The notes: generated from the sequence alone by a model not told the origin. Counted from the first letter of the stretch, positions 17,669-28,262 are shown. The stretch is 64,000 nt of DNA from Acuticoccus sp051016205 (GCA_051016205.1 CP136534.1:4216001-4280000), one strand, 5' to 3'. A program made the numbers and translations.

Positions 17669-17993
17669 GGTCTTGACCGCGGCGTGGGATTGGTTTCACG
17701 CGGTCTTCATTGCGCAGTTCGATGTATGGATCGCCATCGGCTTTGCCGCGCAGGCGATGTTCTCGGCCCGTTTCTTGATTCAGTGGATCGCCTCTGAGAA
17801 GGCCGGGCGGTCGGTTGTGCCCATCGCGTTCTGGTTCTTTTCCATCGCTGGCGGATCGATCCTGTTTGTCTACGCGCTCTACAGGCAAGACCCTGTGTTC
17901 ATTGCCGGCCAGGGGGCGGGGCTCTTCATATATGCCCGCAACCTTTACTTGATCTTCCGCGAACGCCGCTCGGCTCTCGCCAACACGGGCTAG
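17661..17993 (+). CDS. LABN-domain membrane protein (lipid-A-disaccharide synthase N-terminal domain-like)
   Basis: The 110-residue protein has three hydrophobic segments and the motifs FSARFLIQWIASEKAGRSVVPIAFWFFS and GQGAGLFIYARNLYLI that define the small LABN domain. Such proteins occur beside GT2 and GT39 genes and are thought to belong to lipid A or polyprenyl-linked sugar modification; their exact activity is not established. The start overlaps the GT2 stop by 8 bases, so the three genes form one operon. Confidence 0.88.
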   Translation: MSEVLTAAWDWFHAVFIAQFDVWIAIGFAAQAMFSARFLIQWIASEKAGRSVVPIAFWFFSIAGGSILFVYALYRQDPVFIAGQGAGLFIYARNLYLIFRERRSALANTG

Positions 17994-18019
17994 AACAGTG
18001 CACCTTTGCCCGATAGGGT

Positions 18020-19336
18020 TTGGTGAACGGAGCGACCCGATCGGTGGCGAACACGAAGACACTGACCCCTCGGGGGATTTTCGCAGCGAGCAGCGGGAAT
18101 GTCCTGGAGTGGTATGACTTTACCGTCTACGGGTTTCTCTCCCCCATCATCGGCAAGGTCTTCTTCCCGCAGAGCGATTTGGTTGCCACCACGTTGGCGG
18201 CCTTTGCGGTGCTTGCGGTTGGGTACCTTGCGCGGCCCATCGGCAGCATCATATTCGGCCACATCGGCGACAGGATGGGACGCAAGCCGGCGCTCTTGAT
18301 TTCCGTCGTCTTGATGGGGCTCGGGTCCGTCGCCATCGGTGTGTTGCCCACCCATGAGCAAATCGGGATGGCAGCGCCCATCCTCCTTGTGCTGATCCGC
18401 GTTGTCCAAGGCATTGCTGTTGCTGGGGAATACACCTCCTCTGGCATACTCTTGGTGGAATCGGCGCCGCCGCGGCGGCGCAACCTCGTGGGCTCATGGA
18501 TCGCCTTTGCCATGATGATCGGCTGCGTTCTTGGCGCGGCCGTCCCTGCCCTTGTGAGCAGCCAGATGTCGGAGGACACGTTGGCGGACTGGGGCTGGCG
18601 TCTGCCCTTCCTCCTGGGCGGCCTTGTGGCGCTGACGAGCCTCATCTTGCGCATTGGCCTCAACGAGTCCGCCTCGCTGGAGGAGCTGGAAGAGCTGCCT
18701 GTGGTGCGCGCACTGAAGGAGCATTGGCGGGAGATGATCTCGATGATCATCCTGATGATCCCCATCGCGGTGCTGTACTTCCTGGTCTTCACCTACGCTT
18801 CGTCGTTTCTGACCGAACAGATGCACGTGTCCACGGCCACGGCGCTCGATTTTTCCACAATCAATCTCTTGACGGTCGCGGCCCTCATCGTCCCCGTCGG
18901 CTATTTTGCCGACAAGATTGGCGCAAGGCCTTTGTTGTTGGCGGGCGCCGTCATCACGATTGTCGCGGTCTACCCGTTGTGGACGATGATGCACTCATCG
19001 GATTTGACGAACGTGTTCATCGGCCAGATGGGGTTTGCGGCCATCAATGCGGCAGGGTGGGCGCTTTCGATCAGCGTTCTGGCCGCGATGGTGCCGATGG
19101 CGGTCCGCTGCAGCGCGGTCAGCATCGGCTACAATCTGTGCATGGCTGTCTTCGGCGGAACGACGCCGTTTGTGGCGACCTATCTGGTGTCGCGCACAAG
19201 CGATGATTTTGCGCCTGTCTACTACCTTTTGGCGGCGACGCTGCTGTCGCTCATCGTGATCTGGCGCTTGCCGCGCCACGGCGCGGACCGGCCCGAGGAG
19301 CCCCAGACGGCTTCAGGCGAAACACGGTCCGCCTGA
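18020..19336 (+). CDS. MFS transporter, metabolite:H+ symporter (MHS/ProP-like) family
   Basis: The 438-residue protein has about twelve membrane segments and typical MHS sequence: SSGNVLEWYDFTVYGFLSP at the first helix, GHIGDRMGRKPAL in loop 2-3, and RVVQGIAVAGEYTSS in helix 4. The group includes uptake systems for proline/betaine, citrate, alpha-ketoglutarate and shikimate. The substrate here is unknown. The start is ambiguous: TTG 18020 or GTG 18023 gives a short leader, and a GTG near 18050 is also possible. It is convergent with metC; no other transport gene is adjacent. Confidence 0.88.
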   Translation: MVNGATRSVANTKTLTPRGIFAASSGNVLEWYDFTVYGFLSPIIGKVFFPQSDLVATTLAAFAVLAVGYLARPIGSIIFGHIGDRMGRKPALLISVVLMGLGSVAIGVLPTHEQIGMAAPILLVLIRVVQGIAVAGEYTSSGILLVESAPPRRRNLVGSWIAFAMMIGCVLGAAVPALVSSQMSEDTLADWGWRLPFLLGGLVALTSLILRIGLNESASLEELEELPVVRALKEHWREMISMIILMIPIAVLYFLVFTYASSFLTEQMHVSTATALDFSTINLLTVAALIVPVGYFADKIGARPLLLAGAVITIVAVYPLWTMMHSSDLTNVFIGQMGFAAINAAGWALSISVLAAMVPMAVRCSAVSIGYNLCMAVFGGTTPFVATYLVSRTSDDFAPVYYLLAATLLSLIVIWRLPRHGADRPEEPQTASGETRSA

Positions 19337-19398
19337 CCCCTTGCCCCGTCGGACGCCGCCGGAGCACCTCATTCGGACCTCAGAAGACCCGAGATTGT

Positions 19399-20637
19399 TT
19401 AGGCGTCGAAGACGGACAACGCGTTCATCAGATCCTCGATGAGGTCGTCTGGGTCCTCAAGGCCGATGGACAGGCGCACGACCCGTTCGTCCTCGGGCCA
19501 TTTCGACGCGGAGCGCCATTTGTCGATCATCGGCACTGTGGCAAGGCTCTCGTAGCCGCCCCAGGAGTAGCCGATCCCGAACAGGCGCAAGGTGTCCACG
19601 AAGCAGCCCACGGTCTCGTTGGTGGCGCCTTTGAAGGTGACGGCGAAAAGACCCGTCGCGCCTAAAAAATCGCGCTTCCAGAGGGCATGGCCAGGGGCAT
19701 CTGGGAGCGCGGGGTGAAGGACGCGGTGAACGCGGCCGTCGCCGGCCAACCGCTCAGCCACCTTCAAAGCGTTGCGCTGGTGGCGGGCAAGGCGCACGTC
19801 CAGCGTGCGGATGCCCCGGGTGGTGGCGTAAACATCGTCAGGCGCCACATGTTCGCCCCACTCGTCCCACGTGCGGTGGACGCGCGACAGGGTCTCGGCA
19901 TTGCAAGCGATGGTGCCGATCAAGAGATCGGAGTGGCCTGCGAAGTATTTTGTCCCCGCTTGGATCGAAATGTCGCAGCCATGATCCAGTGGGCGAAAAT
20001 AAAGCGGCGTTGCCCAGGTATTGTCCATCAGTGTGACGGCGCCCGCGTCCTTCGCGAGCGCGGCCAACGCCGGAATGTCGCACACCTCGAAGGTGAGTGA
20101 GCCTGGCGCCTCCAGAAAAACCGCAGCGGTGGGCTCGTTGAGGAGGGCGCGATAGCCGTCCAGATCCGTGGGATCGAAGTAGACTGTGGTGACGCCGAAG
20201 CGGGTCAAAAAGCCATCGCAGAACTGGCGCGTCGGGTGGTAGACGTTGTCCACCACGAGGATCCTGTCGCCGGTTTTCAGCACGCCGGCGAGGGGAATGG
20301 TGCAGGCGGCAAGGCCTGTGCTGGCCAAAATCGTGCCAGCCGCCCCTTCCAGCTCGCTGACCAAATCGCACAAGGCGTCGTTGGTGGGGGTTTCGCGACG
20401 GCCGTAGGTGTAGCGTTGGGACTTGCGGGTCTGTGAAGCCTCGACGTTGGGAAATAATACCGTCGAGGCGTGGACGACCGGCGGGTTGACGAAGCCGTGA
20501 AAGTCCGCCGGGTCATGGCCGCCGCGGACCAGGACAGTGGCAGGCTTCAAGCCTGCCGTTCGACTGCGTGACCCCTTTGAGGTTTCTACAGAATTCCCGG
20601 CCGCCTCCGTTGGGCTGAGTTCTAAATCCCGGTCCAT
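19399..20637 (-). CDS. metC: Cystathionine beta-lyase (Cys/Met metabolism PLP enzyme)
   Basis: The 412-residue protein has the trans-sulfuration family features: RYTYGRRETPTNDALCDLVSELEGAAGT, the DNTWATPLYFRPLDHG segment, the PLP-lysine site SIQAGTKYFAGHSD, and the C-terminal YSWGGYESLATVP motif that favours cystathionine beta-lyase over gamma-synthase. The reaction splits cystathionine to homocysteine, pyruvate and ammonia in methionine biosynthesis. About 30 extra N-terminal residues precede the conserved core, so a later start is possible. It is divergent from aapJ across a 195-base spacer. Confidence 0.9.
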   Translation of the reverse strand: MDRDLELSPTEAAGNSVETSKGSRSRTAGLKPATVLVRGGHDPADFHGFVNPPVVHASTVLFPNVEASQTRKSQRYTYGRRETPTNDALCDLVSELEGAAGTILASTGLAACTIPLAGVLKTGDRILVVDNVYHPTRQFCDGFLTRFGVTTVYFDPTDLDGYRALLNEPTAAVFLEAPGSLTFEVCDIPALAALAKDAGAVTLMDNTWATPLYFRPLDHGCDISIQAGTKYFAGHSDLLIGTIACNAETLSRVHRTWDEWGEHVAPDDVYATTRGIRTLDVRLARHQRNALKVAERLAGDGRVHRVLHPALPDAPGHALWKRDFLGATGLFAVTFKGATNETVGCFVDTLRLFGIGYSWGGYESLATVPMIDKWRSASKWPEDERVVRLSIGLEDPDDLIEDLMNALSVFDA

Positions 20638-20832
20638 GCCACTCCTTCACAAAAACGTCGCAAAACACTGTTGGCGCATCGTGCAACCTTTTATAGGGTC
20701 ACCGCCAGCGAATAGGGCCTATGCAAATTATCATGGCTTGGCCCTAGCTTTGCATTTGGACGACCAAATTGTCGGCGCACGGCCGCGGGGACGACTGGCC
20801 AGCGCCGACGTTCAAAATGGAGAGAGCACACA

Positions 20833-21849
20833 ATGCGATCAGCTTCGATCTTGGCGGCTGCAGGCCTCATCGCCGCAGCAGGCGCGGTAAACGCGAGCAC
20901 GTTGGAAGACGTGAAAGCACGCGGTCAGCTCCTTTGCGGCACCAACACAGGCCTCGTGGGCTTTGCCTTCACCGACGAAAACGGCAACTGGCAAGGCTTC
21001 GACATTTCCATCTGTAAGGCCGTGGCCGCCGCTGTTTTGGGCGACCCCGAAGCGGTGGAATACAAACCGCTGACAGGCAAGACGCGCTTCACCGCTCTTG
21101 CCTCCGGCGAAATCGACGTGTTGGCGCGCAACACCACGTGGACGTTCTCGCGCGATGCGGACCTGAAGTTCGAGTTCGTGGGCGTCAACTACTATGACGG
21201 TCAGGGCTTCATGATCCCCAAAAACATGGGTGTGACGTCCGCGCTTGAGCTGGATGGCGCCACGGTCTGCATTCAGACCGGCACCACCACCGAGCTGAAC
21301 CTGGCCGACTATTTCCGCGCCAACAACATGACCTACGAGCCGGTTCCCATCGAGACCAACGCTGAGGCGCAGCAAAAATACCTGGCCGAAGCGTGCGATG
21401 TGTACACCACCGATGCGTCCGGCCTTGCGGCCACCCGCGCCTCGTTCGAAAACCCGTCCGACCACATCATTCTGCCTGAGGTGATCTCCAAGGAGCCCCT
21501 GGGCCCGCTGGTGCGCCATGGCGACAATGAGTGGGGCGACATCGTGCGCTGGGTGGTCAATGCCCTCATCATCGCCGAAGAAAAGGGCATCACCAAAGAC
21601 AACGTCATGGATATGGCGGCTGAGCCTGGCAATGATCCTGAAACCAACCGTCTCCTCGGCACCGAGGGCGAGTATGGCGCCATGATCGGCCTTGACGCGG
21701 ACTGGGCCGCCAAAGCCATTGCCGCCAACGGCAACTATGGCGAAATCTTCGACACGTACATCGGTCCCGACACGGCCATCGGGTTGGAGCGTGGCCTCAA
21801 CGCCTCCTATACCGATGGCGGCATCCTCTACGCACCGCCGTTCCGCTAA
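20833..21849 (+). CDS. aapJ: General L-amino acid ABC transporter, periplasmic binding protein
   Basis: The 338-residue product has a signal peptide (residues 1-21, ending AGAVNA) and the family 3 solute-binding pattern: LEDVKARGQLLCGTNTGLVGFAFTDENGNWQGFDI, DVLARNTTWTFSRD, and ALELDGATVCIQTGTTTELNLADYF. Length and sequence match AapJ rather than short GlnH-type proteins. GGAGAG lies 8-10 bases before ATG 20833. It delivers many L-amino acids to AapQM. It heads the aapJQMP operon; a 12-base-pair hairpin follows it. Confidence 0.93.
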   Translation: MRSASILAAAGLIAAAGAVNASTLEDVKARGQLLCGTNTGLVGFAFTDENGNWQGFDISICKAVAAAVLGDPEAVEYKPLTGKTRFTALASGEIDVLARNTTWTFSRDADLKFEFVGVNYYDGQGFMIPKNMGVTSALELDGATVCIQTGTTTELNLADYFRANNMTYEPVPIETNAEAQQKYLAEACDVYTTDASGLAATRASFENPSDHIILPEVISKEPLGPLVRHGDNEWGDIVRWVVNALIIAEEKGITKDNVMDMAAEPGNDPETNRLLGTEGEYGAMIGLDADWAAKAIAANGNYGEIFDTYIGPDTAIGLERGLNASYTDGGILYAPPFR

Positions 21850-21865
21850 GCCCGAAACGCTGACA

Positions 21866-21895
21866 GGGGCGCAGACCTTAAAGGGTCTGCGCCCC
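21866..21895 (+). promoter_or_regulatory. Intercistronic RNA hairpin between aapJ and aapQ
   Basis: GGGGCGCAGACC (21866-21877) pairs perfectly with GGTCTGCGCCCC (21884-21895) around the loop TTAAAG. No T run follows, so it is likely a partial terminator or a 3'-end stabiliser that raises the amount of binding-protein mRNA over permease mRNA, as known for many binding-protein-dependent transport operons. Confidence 0.75.
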
Positions 21896-21915
21896 TTCCG
21901 CATGAGGAGGACGGC

Positions 21916-23112
21916 ATGAGCGTTGCCACCAGCCCCGAGGGCGCGACTTTCCGCATATCAATGTTATGGACCGACGAGCGCTTCCGCTCAGGGTTCATCC
22001 AAGCCATTGCCATGATCCTGCTGATGTTGGGCGCGGCATGGCTGGTCAACAACACCATCCAAAATTTGTCCGACCTCGGCAAAGACTTCGATTTCGGCTT
22101 TTTGTGGCAACCCGCCAACTACGACATCAACCAGCGCCTCATCGACTACAACAGCCAGGACACCAATGCCCGTGCTGCGCTGGTGGGCATTTTGAACACC
22201 CTCCTCGTCGCCCTCATGGGGTGTATCACCGCAACGGTGGTGGGCATCACGGCGGGCGTTTTGCGGCTGTCGAAGAACTGGCTCATCGCCAAGTTGATGA
22301 CGGTCTATGTGGAGGGCTTCCGCAACGTTCCGATCCTGATCTGGATCCTTCTGACGGTTGCGGTGGTCAACGAGTCGCTGCCTTCCCCGCGGGATTTCCG
22401 TGGCGTCGAAACGGGCGCCATCGTTGCCAGCAACCGCGGCATTTACGTGCCCGCCCCCATCATGGGAGACGGGGCGTGGATCGTTGTGGCGATCTTCGCA
22501 CTGTCCGTTGCCGCCATCTTCATGGTGCGCTCCTGGGCGCGGCGAAGACAGGACGCGACCGGCCAGCAGGCCCCTGTCGTCTGGTACGCGCTCGGTCTTC
22601 TGATTGTGCCGTCCACTGTGGCCTACTTCGCCCTCGGCAGCCCCATCACGCTGGAGTACCCCGAACTGAGGGGCTTCAACTTCCAGGGCGGCATTTACAT
22701 GCGCGACAGTTTGATCGCGCTGTGGCTCGCCTTGTCCCTCTACACGGGCGCCTTCGTGGCGGAGATTGTGCGGGCCGGCATCTTGTCGGTGAGCCACGGC
22801 CAGACCGAGGCAGCCTTCGCGGTGGGATTGCGGCCCAACAAGACGATGAACCTCGTCATCCTACCCCAGGCGCTGAGGGTCATCGTTCCGCCTCTCATCA
22901 GCCAGTATCTGAACCTCACCAAAAACTCGTCGCTTGCCATTGCCGTTGGCTACATGGATGCGACGGGCACCCTCGGCGGGATCACGCTCAATCAGACGGG
23001 GCGTGAGATGGAGTGCATCATCCTTTTGATGGCGTTCTACCTCATCGTGTCGCTGGCGATCTCTACGGTGATGAACTGGTACAATAGCCGCGTGAAACTG
23101 GTGGAGCGCTGA
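21916..23112 (+). CDS. aapQ: General L-amino acid ABC transporter permease AapQ
   Basis: The 398-residue polytopic protein is of the HisMQ type but has the larger size typical of Aap permeases. It contains an early AKLMTVYVEGFRNVPILIWILL segment and, near the C-terminus, AEIVRAGILSVSHGQTEAAFAVGL, the EAA loop that contacts the ATPase. GAGGAGGAC precedes ATG 21916. Its stop is one base from the aapM start, so AapQ and AapM are made together as the membrane heterodimer. Confidence 0.93.
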   Translation: MSVATSPEGATFRISMLWTDERFRSGFIQAIAMILLMLGAAWLVNNTIQNLSDLGKDFDFGFLWQPANYDINQRLIDYNSQDTNARAALVGILNTLLVALMGCITATVVGITAGVLRLSKNWLIAKLMTVYVEGFRNVPILIWILLTVAVVNESLPSPRDFRGVETGAIVASNRGIYVPAPIMGDGAWIVVAIFALSVAAIFMVRSWARRRQDATGQQAPVVWYALGLLIVPSTVAYFALGSPITLEYPELRGFNFQGGIYMRDSLIALWLALSLYTGAFVAEIVRAGILSVSHGQTEAAFAVGLRPNKTMNLVILPQALRVIVPPLISQYLNLTKNSSLAIAVGYMDATGTLGGITLNQTGREMECIILLMAFYLIVSLAISTVMNWYNSRVKLVER

Positions 23113-23113
23113 G

Positions 23114-24421
23114 ATGTCGGGCACACACGCGCACACCGTTCATTACGTCGCCCCCACCCGCCTGCCGGAGCAGACGCCGCCGAAGGCCACCACAGGCGTC
23201 GTTGGCTGGCTGCGGGAGAACCTGTTCTCCTCCTGGAGCAACAGCCTCCTCACGCTGTTGTCCATCGCGTTCTTGCTGTGGCTTTTGCCGGACATTATCG
23301 ACTGGGCTGTGTTCAAGTCGGTGTGGAACGCCTCCAGCCTTCGCGAATGCCGTGACATCATCGCCGATGCTTTCGGTGAGGGCACCACAGGGGCGTGCTG
23401 GGCCGTCATCAATGAACGGTTCAACCAGCTCCTCTACGGCTTTTACCCGCAAGAGCTTCAGTGGCGACCCAATGTTGCCTTCCTGTTGCTTGTGGCCGCC
23501 ATGGTCCCGGTGCTGTTTCAGACCATGCGGCCGTTGGTGCTCGCCATGGGCGTCATCCTCGTGGCGAAGGTTGCCTGGGCGCTTTACCTGTTTGCCACCG
23601 GTCACCCTTTCGGCGCCATCTTCGGCCCCACCACCATAGCCGTCATCGCACTGGGCGGTCTTGGGGTGGTGTTCGGCGAAGCGCAGCACCGAAAGCGATG
23701 GTTCATTCTGACGGCGGTCTACCCCATCATCGCCTTCTTCTTGTTGTGGGGCGGGCTGGGGCTGGAGCAGGTGGAAACCTCCAAGTTCGGCGGCTTCCTC
23801 CTGACGATGGTCATCGGCGTGACGGGGATTGCAGGCTCGCTCCCGCTTGGCATCCTACTGGCGCTCGGCCGTCAGTCGAACCTGCCGATCCTGCGCATGA
23901 TCTGCGTGACGTTCATCGAGTTCATCCGCGGTGTGCCGCTGATCACGCTGTTGTTTGTGGCCTCAACGCTGCTCAACTACTTCTTGCCGCCGGGGACCAA
24001 CTTCGACCTCATCTTGCGCGTCCTCATCATGGTGACGCTGTTTGCGTCGGCCTACATGGCCGAGGTGATCCGCGGTGGTCTCGCCGCCCTCCCCCGCGGA
24101 CAGTACGAAGCCGCTGACACGCTGGGGCTGACCTACTGGCAATCCATGCGGCTGATTGTTCTGCCGCAGGCGCTGAAAATCTCCATTCCGGGGATCGTCA
24201 ACACCTTCATCGGCCTGTTCAAGGACACCACGCTGGTGGCCGTGATTGGCCTTCTGGACCCCTTGGGGCTCACCAACCCGATCCGCTCCGACAGCGATTG
24301 GAACGGCATCGTGTGGGAGCTTTACGGGTTCATCGCCCTTCTCTTCTTCATTTGCTGCTGGGGAATGTCGCAATATTCTCAACATCTTGAGCAGCGCCTC
24401 AGAGCCTCCGACAGGCGTTAG
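23114..24421 (+). CDS. aapM: General L-amino acid ABC transporter permease AapM
   Basis: The 435-residue permease shows the HisMQ signature FIEFIRGVPLITLLFVASTLLNYF and the EAA loop AEVIRGGLAALPRGQYEAADTLGL, followed by LPQALKISIPGIVNTFIGLFKDTTLV. Long N-terminal membrane segments before the conserved core agree with AapM. It lies one base downstream of aapQ and 10 bases upstream of aapP. Confidence 0.93.
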   Translation: MSGTHAHTVHYVAPTRLPEQTPPKATTGVVGWLRENLFSSWSNSLLTLLSIAFLLWLLPDIIDWAVFKSVWNASSLRECRDIIADAFGEGTTGACWAVINERFNQLLYGFYPQELQWRPNVAFLLLVAAMVPVLFQTMRPLVLAMGVILVAKVAWALYLFATGHPFGAIFGPTTIAVIALGGLGVVFGEAQHRKRWFILTAVYPIIAFFLLWGGLGLEQVETSKFGGFLLTMVIGVTGIAGSLPLGILLALGRQSNLPILRMICVTFIEFIRGVPLITLLFVASTLLNYFLPPGTNFDLILRVLIMVTLFASAYMAEVIRGGLAALPRGQYEAADTLGLTYWQSMRLIVLPQALKISIPGIVNTFIGLFKDTTLVAVIGLLDPLGLTNPIRSDSDWNGIVWELYGFIALLFFICCWGMSQYSQHLEQRLRASDRR

Positions 24422-24431
24422 GAAGACCCTC

Positions 24432-25229
<798 letters not shown>

Positions 25230-25236
25230 CCCGTAA

Positions 25237-25266
25237 GGGGTCGGCGGGCACGTCCCGCCGATCCCC
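25237..25266 (+). terminator. Probable terminator hairpin after aapP
   Basis: GGGG-TCGGCGGG (25237-25248) pairs with CCCGCCGATCCCC (25254-25266) with one bulged base around the loop CACGT. It starts 8 bases after the aapP stop. There is no T tract, so intrinsic termination may be weak or assisted. Confidence 0.55.
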
Positions 25267-25343
25267 CCTGGCACAACGGCCTCAGGTGGCACACATCCCC
25301 TTCGTCCGGCGCGTTGATGCGCCACTGGCGAAAGGGCCGCGCG

Positions 25344-26837
25344 ATGACCGTTCACGCCACCGATCCTGGCTTCCGGTTCGACAACAGCTACGCCCGGCTG
25401 CCGGAGCGTTTTGGCGCGCGTTTGCCGCCCACCCCCGTGGCGGCACCCAGACTGATCCGCCTCAACGACGCTTTGGCGCGCCATCTCGGCCTCGACCCTG
25501 AGGCGCTTGCCACGGCCGAAGGCGTGTCGATCCTTGCAGGCAACACCGTGCCCGATGGCGCACAGCCAATGGCGATGGCCTATGCAGGCCATCAGTTCGG
25601 CGGCTTCGTCCCCCAGCTTGGCGATGGGCGGGCGATCCTCCTTGGCGAGGTGATCGACGGGGACGGTGTGCGGCGGGACATCCAATTGAAGGGCGCCGGC
25701 AAGACGCCGTTTTCACGCATGGGCGATGGACGCGCGGGCCTTGGCCCTGTGTTGCGCGAGTACGTTGTTTCAGAAGCCATGTTTGCGCTCGGCATTCCCA
25801 CCACGCGCGCCCTCGCGGCGGTGGAGACTGGCGAGCCTGTGGTGCGTGAACGTGTGCTCCCCGGCGCGATCCTGACGCGGGTGGCGCGCAGCCACATCCG
25901 TGTGGGCACCTTCGAGTATTTTGCAGCACGGCGCGATGACGAAGGCCTTGCGCTGCTGCTGCGCCATGTGATCGAGCGGCATGACCCTGAAGCGGAGGAT
26001 GCCCCCCTTCCCGCCCGCGCGTTCCTTGATGGTGTGGTGGCGCGGCAGGCCCGCCTCGTGGCGCGCTGGCTCAGCGTCGGCTTCATCCACGGTGTCATGA
26101 ACACCGACAACACATCCATCGCCGGCGAGACCATCGACTACGGCCCCTGCGCGTTCATGGACGACTACCATCCTGGCAGGGTTTATAGCTCCATCGACCA
26201 GGGTGGGCGGTATGCGTTCGGCAACCAGCCGCGCATCATGCACTGGAACCTTGCCGTTCTCGCCCAGACCCTCTTGCCGCTGATGGGCGAGGATGAAGAG
26301 ACCGCCGTCAAGGAGGCGCAGGAAAGCATCGACGCCTTCCCCGACCACTTCGACGCCGCCTATCGGAAGGGTCTGGGCGAAAAGCTCGGCCTCACCAACA
26401 TCGAGGAAGGGGATGCGGACCTTGCCGATGCCCTCCTGTCATTGATGGCCGACAACAAGGCCGACTTCACCCTTACCTTCCGCGGCCTCAGCGCCCTGTC
26501 AGCGACACCCGACGAGGCGGACGATGCCTTCCGCACCCTCTTCGACAACCGTGAAAGCGTTGATGATTGGCTGGCCCGTTGGCGCCAGCGCCTTGGTGCG
26601 CAAGATGCGAGTGATGGAGACAGGCAAGCGGCCATGAAGGCGGTGAACCCGGCTTTCATCCCCCGCAACCACCTTGTGGAAGAGGCCCTTGAAGCCGCCC
26701 AGCACGGCAACCTTGCGCCGTTTGATGAACTGACCGCCGTGCTTGCAAAACCCTTTGACGATCAGCCTGGAAAGGCCCGGTTCGCCGAGCCGCCGCGGCC
26801 TGAAGAGGTGGTGCGTCAGACGTTTTGCGGGACCTGA
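25344..26837 (+). CDS. selO: Protein adenylyltransferase SelO (YdiU family pseudokinase)
   Basis: The 497-residue protein has SelO hallmarks: MAYAGHQFGGFVPQLGDGRAILLGE, DIQLKGAGKTPFSRMGDGRAGLGPVLREY (lysine near 116 binds the inverted nucleotide), GFIHGVMNTDNTSIAGETIDYGPCAFMD with the catalytic/metal Asp-Asn, and a cysteine three residues from the end (FCGT), where eukaryotic SelO has selenocysteine. SelO transfers AMP from ATP to Ser/Thr/Tyr of redox proteins and takes part in oxidative-stress responses. ATG 25344 gives the conventional N-terminus; an ATG at 25314 is also in frame. Confidence 0.96.
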   Translation: MTVHATDPGFRFDNSYARLPERFGARLPPTPVAAPRLIRLNDALARHLGLDPEALATAEGVSILAGNTVPDGAQPMAMAYAGHQFGGFVPQLGDGRAILLGEVIDGDGVRRDIQLKGAGKTPFSRMGDGRAGLGPVLREYVVSEAMFALGIPTTRALAAVETGEPVVRERVLPGAILTRVARSHIRVGTFEYFAARRDDEGLALLLRHVIERHDPEAEDAPLPARAFLDGVVARQARLVARWLSVGFIHGVMNTDNTSIAGETIDYGPCAFMDDYHPGRVYSSIDQGGRYAFGNQPRIMHWNLAVLAQTLLPLMGEDEETAVKEAQESIDAFPDHFDAAYRKGLGEKLGLTNIEEGDADLADALLSLMADNKADFTLTFRGLSALSATPDEADDAFRTLFDNRESVDDWLARWRQRLGAQDASDGDRQAAMKAVNPAFIPRNHLVEEALEAAQHGNLAPFDELTAVLAKPFDDQPGKARFAEPPRPEEVVRQTFCGT

Positions 26838-26957
26838 TCTGGCGCGGCTGCACCGCAGCGCAGCGTTGACCTTTCTGGCTCGACCGGGCCATCTTTTGGC
26901 CGCACCCCCAGCGCGCGGCCCCACGGTCGTGCCGAACGATCGATGCCAGGAGAGATC

Positions 26958-28118
26958 ATGAACACCAAAGACGCCCTTCCCGAAGCGGCGAACGCGATCC
27001 TGTTGGGGCGGGTCGAGCGTCCAGGCATCGGCCCTTCGGTGGTCACGATCCGCGATGGCGAGGTGGTGGACATCACCAGCCGCGACGCCGCCACGGTGCG
27101 CGATGTGTGCGAGAGGGACGACCCTGCCGCCTTCGTTGCCGCCGCGCAGGGCGAGACCATCGCCACCGTCGATGAGCTGCTTGCAAACGCAGACGAGGTG
27201 GCACGGGACAAGAGCCGCCCGTTTCCCCTGTCGCCGGTGGACCTTCAGGCAGTGAAGGCCTCCGGCGTCACCTTCGTGACGAGCCTTTTGGAGCGGGTGA
27301 TCGAGGAGCAGGCGCGGGGTGACCCCTCACGGGCGGCAGCCCTACGCGGAGAGATCACCGAGGTGATTGGCGCGGACCTGTCCAAACTGACGCCTGGGTC
27401 GGACGAGGCCATGGCGTTGAAGGCGGTGCTTCAGGAGCGTGGGGTCTGGTCGCAATATCTTGAGGTGGGGATCGGGCCCGACGCGGAAATCTTCACCAAG
27501 GCACAGGTGATGTCGAGCGTGGGGCATGGGGCGTTCGTCGGTCTTCACCCCGTGTCCAAATGGAACAATCCTGAGCCTGAAGTTGTGCTTGTGGTGCGCT
27601 CCGACGGGGCCATCATCGGCGCCACCTTGGGCAATGATGTGAACCTGCGGGACGTGGAAGGCCGCTCCGCCCTCCTCCTCGGTAAGGCGAAGGACAACAA
27701 TGCGTCCGCTGCCCTCGGCCCCTTCATCCGCCTTTATGATGGGCGGTTCGGGGACCATGACGTTGCCAATGCGGTCGTCTCGCTAAGCGTTGATGGGGAG
27801 GATGGATTTCGCCTCGACGGCGCATCGTCCATGGCCGAGATCAGCCGCTCGCCCCAAGACCTCGTCAAGGCGACCACCGGTGCGCACCACCAGTACCCTG
27901 ATGGGTTCGTCCTTTACTGCGGCACCATGTTTGCCCCTGTGAAGGACCGCGGCGCGTCCGGCCAAGGCTTCACTCACCACGAGGGAGATGTGGTCGAGAT
28001 CAAAACGCCTGCCATAGGCGCTTTGGCGAACCGCGTGACGCTCTCCACCAAGGCTGCGCCCTGGACGTTCGGCACCCGCGCCTTGATGGCAAACCTTGCC
28101 GGCCGCAACCTTCTTTGA
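26958..28118 (+). CDS. Fumarylacetoacetate hydrolase (FAH) family enzyme
   Basis: The 386-residue product starts at ATG 26958 directly after a GGAGAGATC site. The C-terminal half has FAH-fold metal and substrate segments: PEPEVVLVVRSDGAIIGATLGNDVNLRDVEGRSALLLGKAKDNNASAALGPFIRL, with the paired acidic residues (EPE) that bind magnesium. The N-terminal half is longer than in minimal FAH enzymes. Members cleave or dehydrate 2-keto acids (fumarylacetoacetate, 2-keto-3-deoxy sugar acids, oxaloacetate-like compounds). The adjacent SMP-30-type lactonase gene would suit a sugar-acid pathway, but this is inference. It is followed by a lactonase-like gene in the same direction. Confidence 0.75.
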   Translation: MNTKDALPEAANAILLGRVERPGIGPSVVTIRDGEVVDITSRDAATVRDVCERDDPAAFVAAAQGETIATVDELLANADEVARDKSRPFPLSPVDLQAVKASGVTFVTSLLERVIEEQARGDPSRAAALRGEITEVIGADLSKLTPGSDEAMALKAVLQERGVWSQYLEVGIGPDAEIFTKAQVMSSVGHGAFVGLHPVSKWNNPEPEVVLVVRSDGAIIGATLGNDVNLRDVEGRSALLLGKAKDNNASAALGPFIRLYDGRFGDHDVANAVVSLSVDGEDGFRLDGASSMAEISRSPQDLVKATTGAHHQYPDGFVLYCGTMFAPVKDRGASGQGFTHHEGDVVEIKTPAIGALANRVTLSTKAAPWTFGTRALMANLAGRNLL

Positions 28119-28262
28119 CGGCGGATGCGACATCCGGCACGACTTACCCGATGGTCTTATTTTTTGCCGTTGCGGTAGGCGGTTTCCGTGCGCCGGTGCT
28201 AGCCTCATGGGCAATGATGGCGGCCGCTGGGCTGCGAGGGATGAACGTGCGGGGAAACGACC

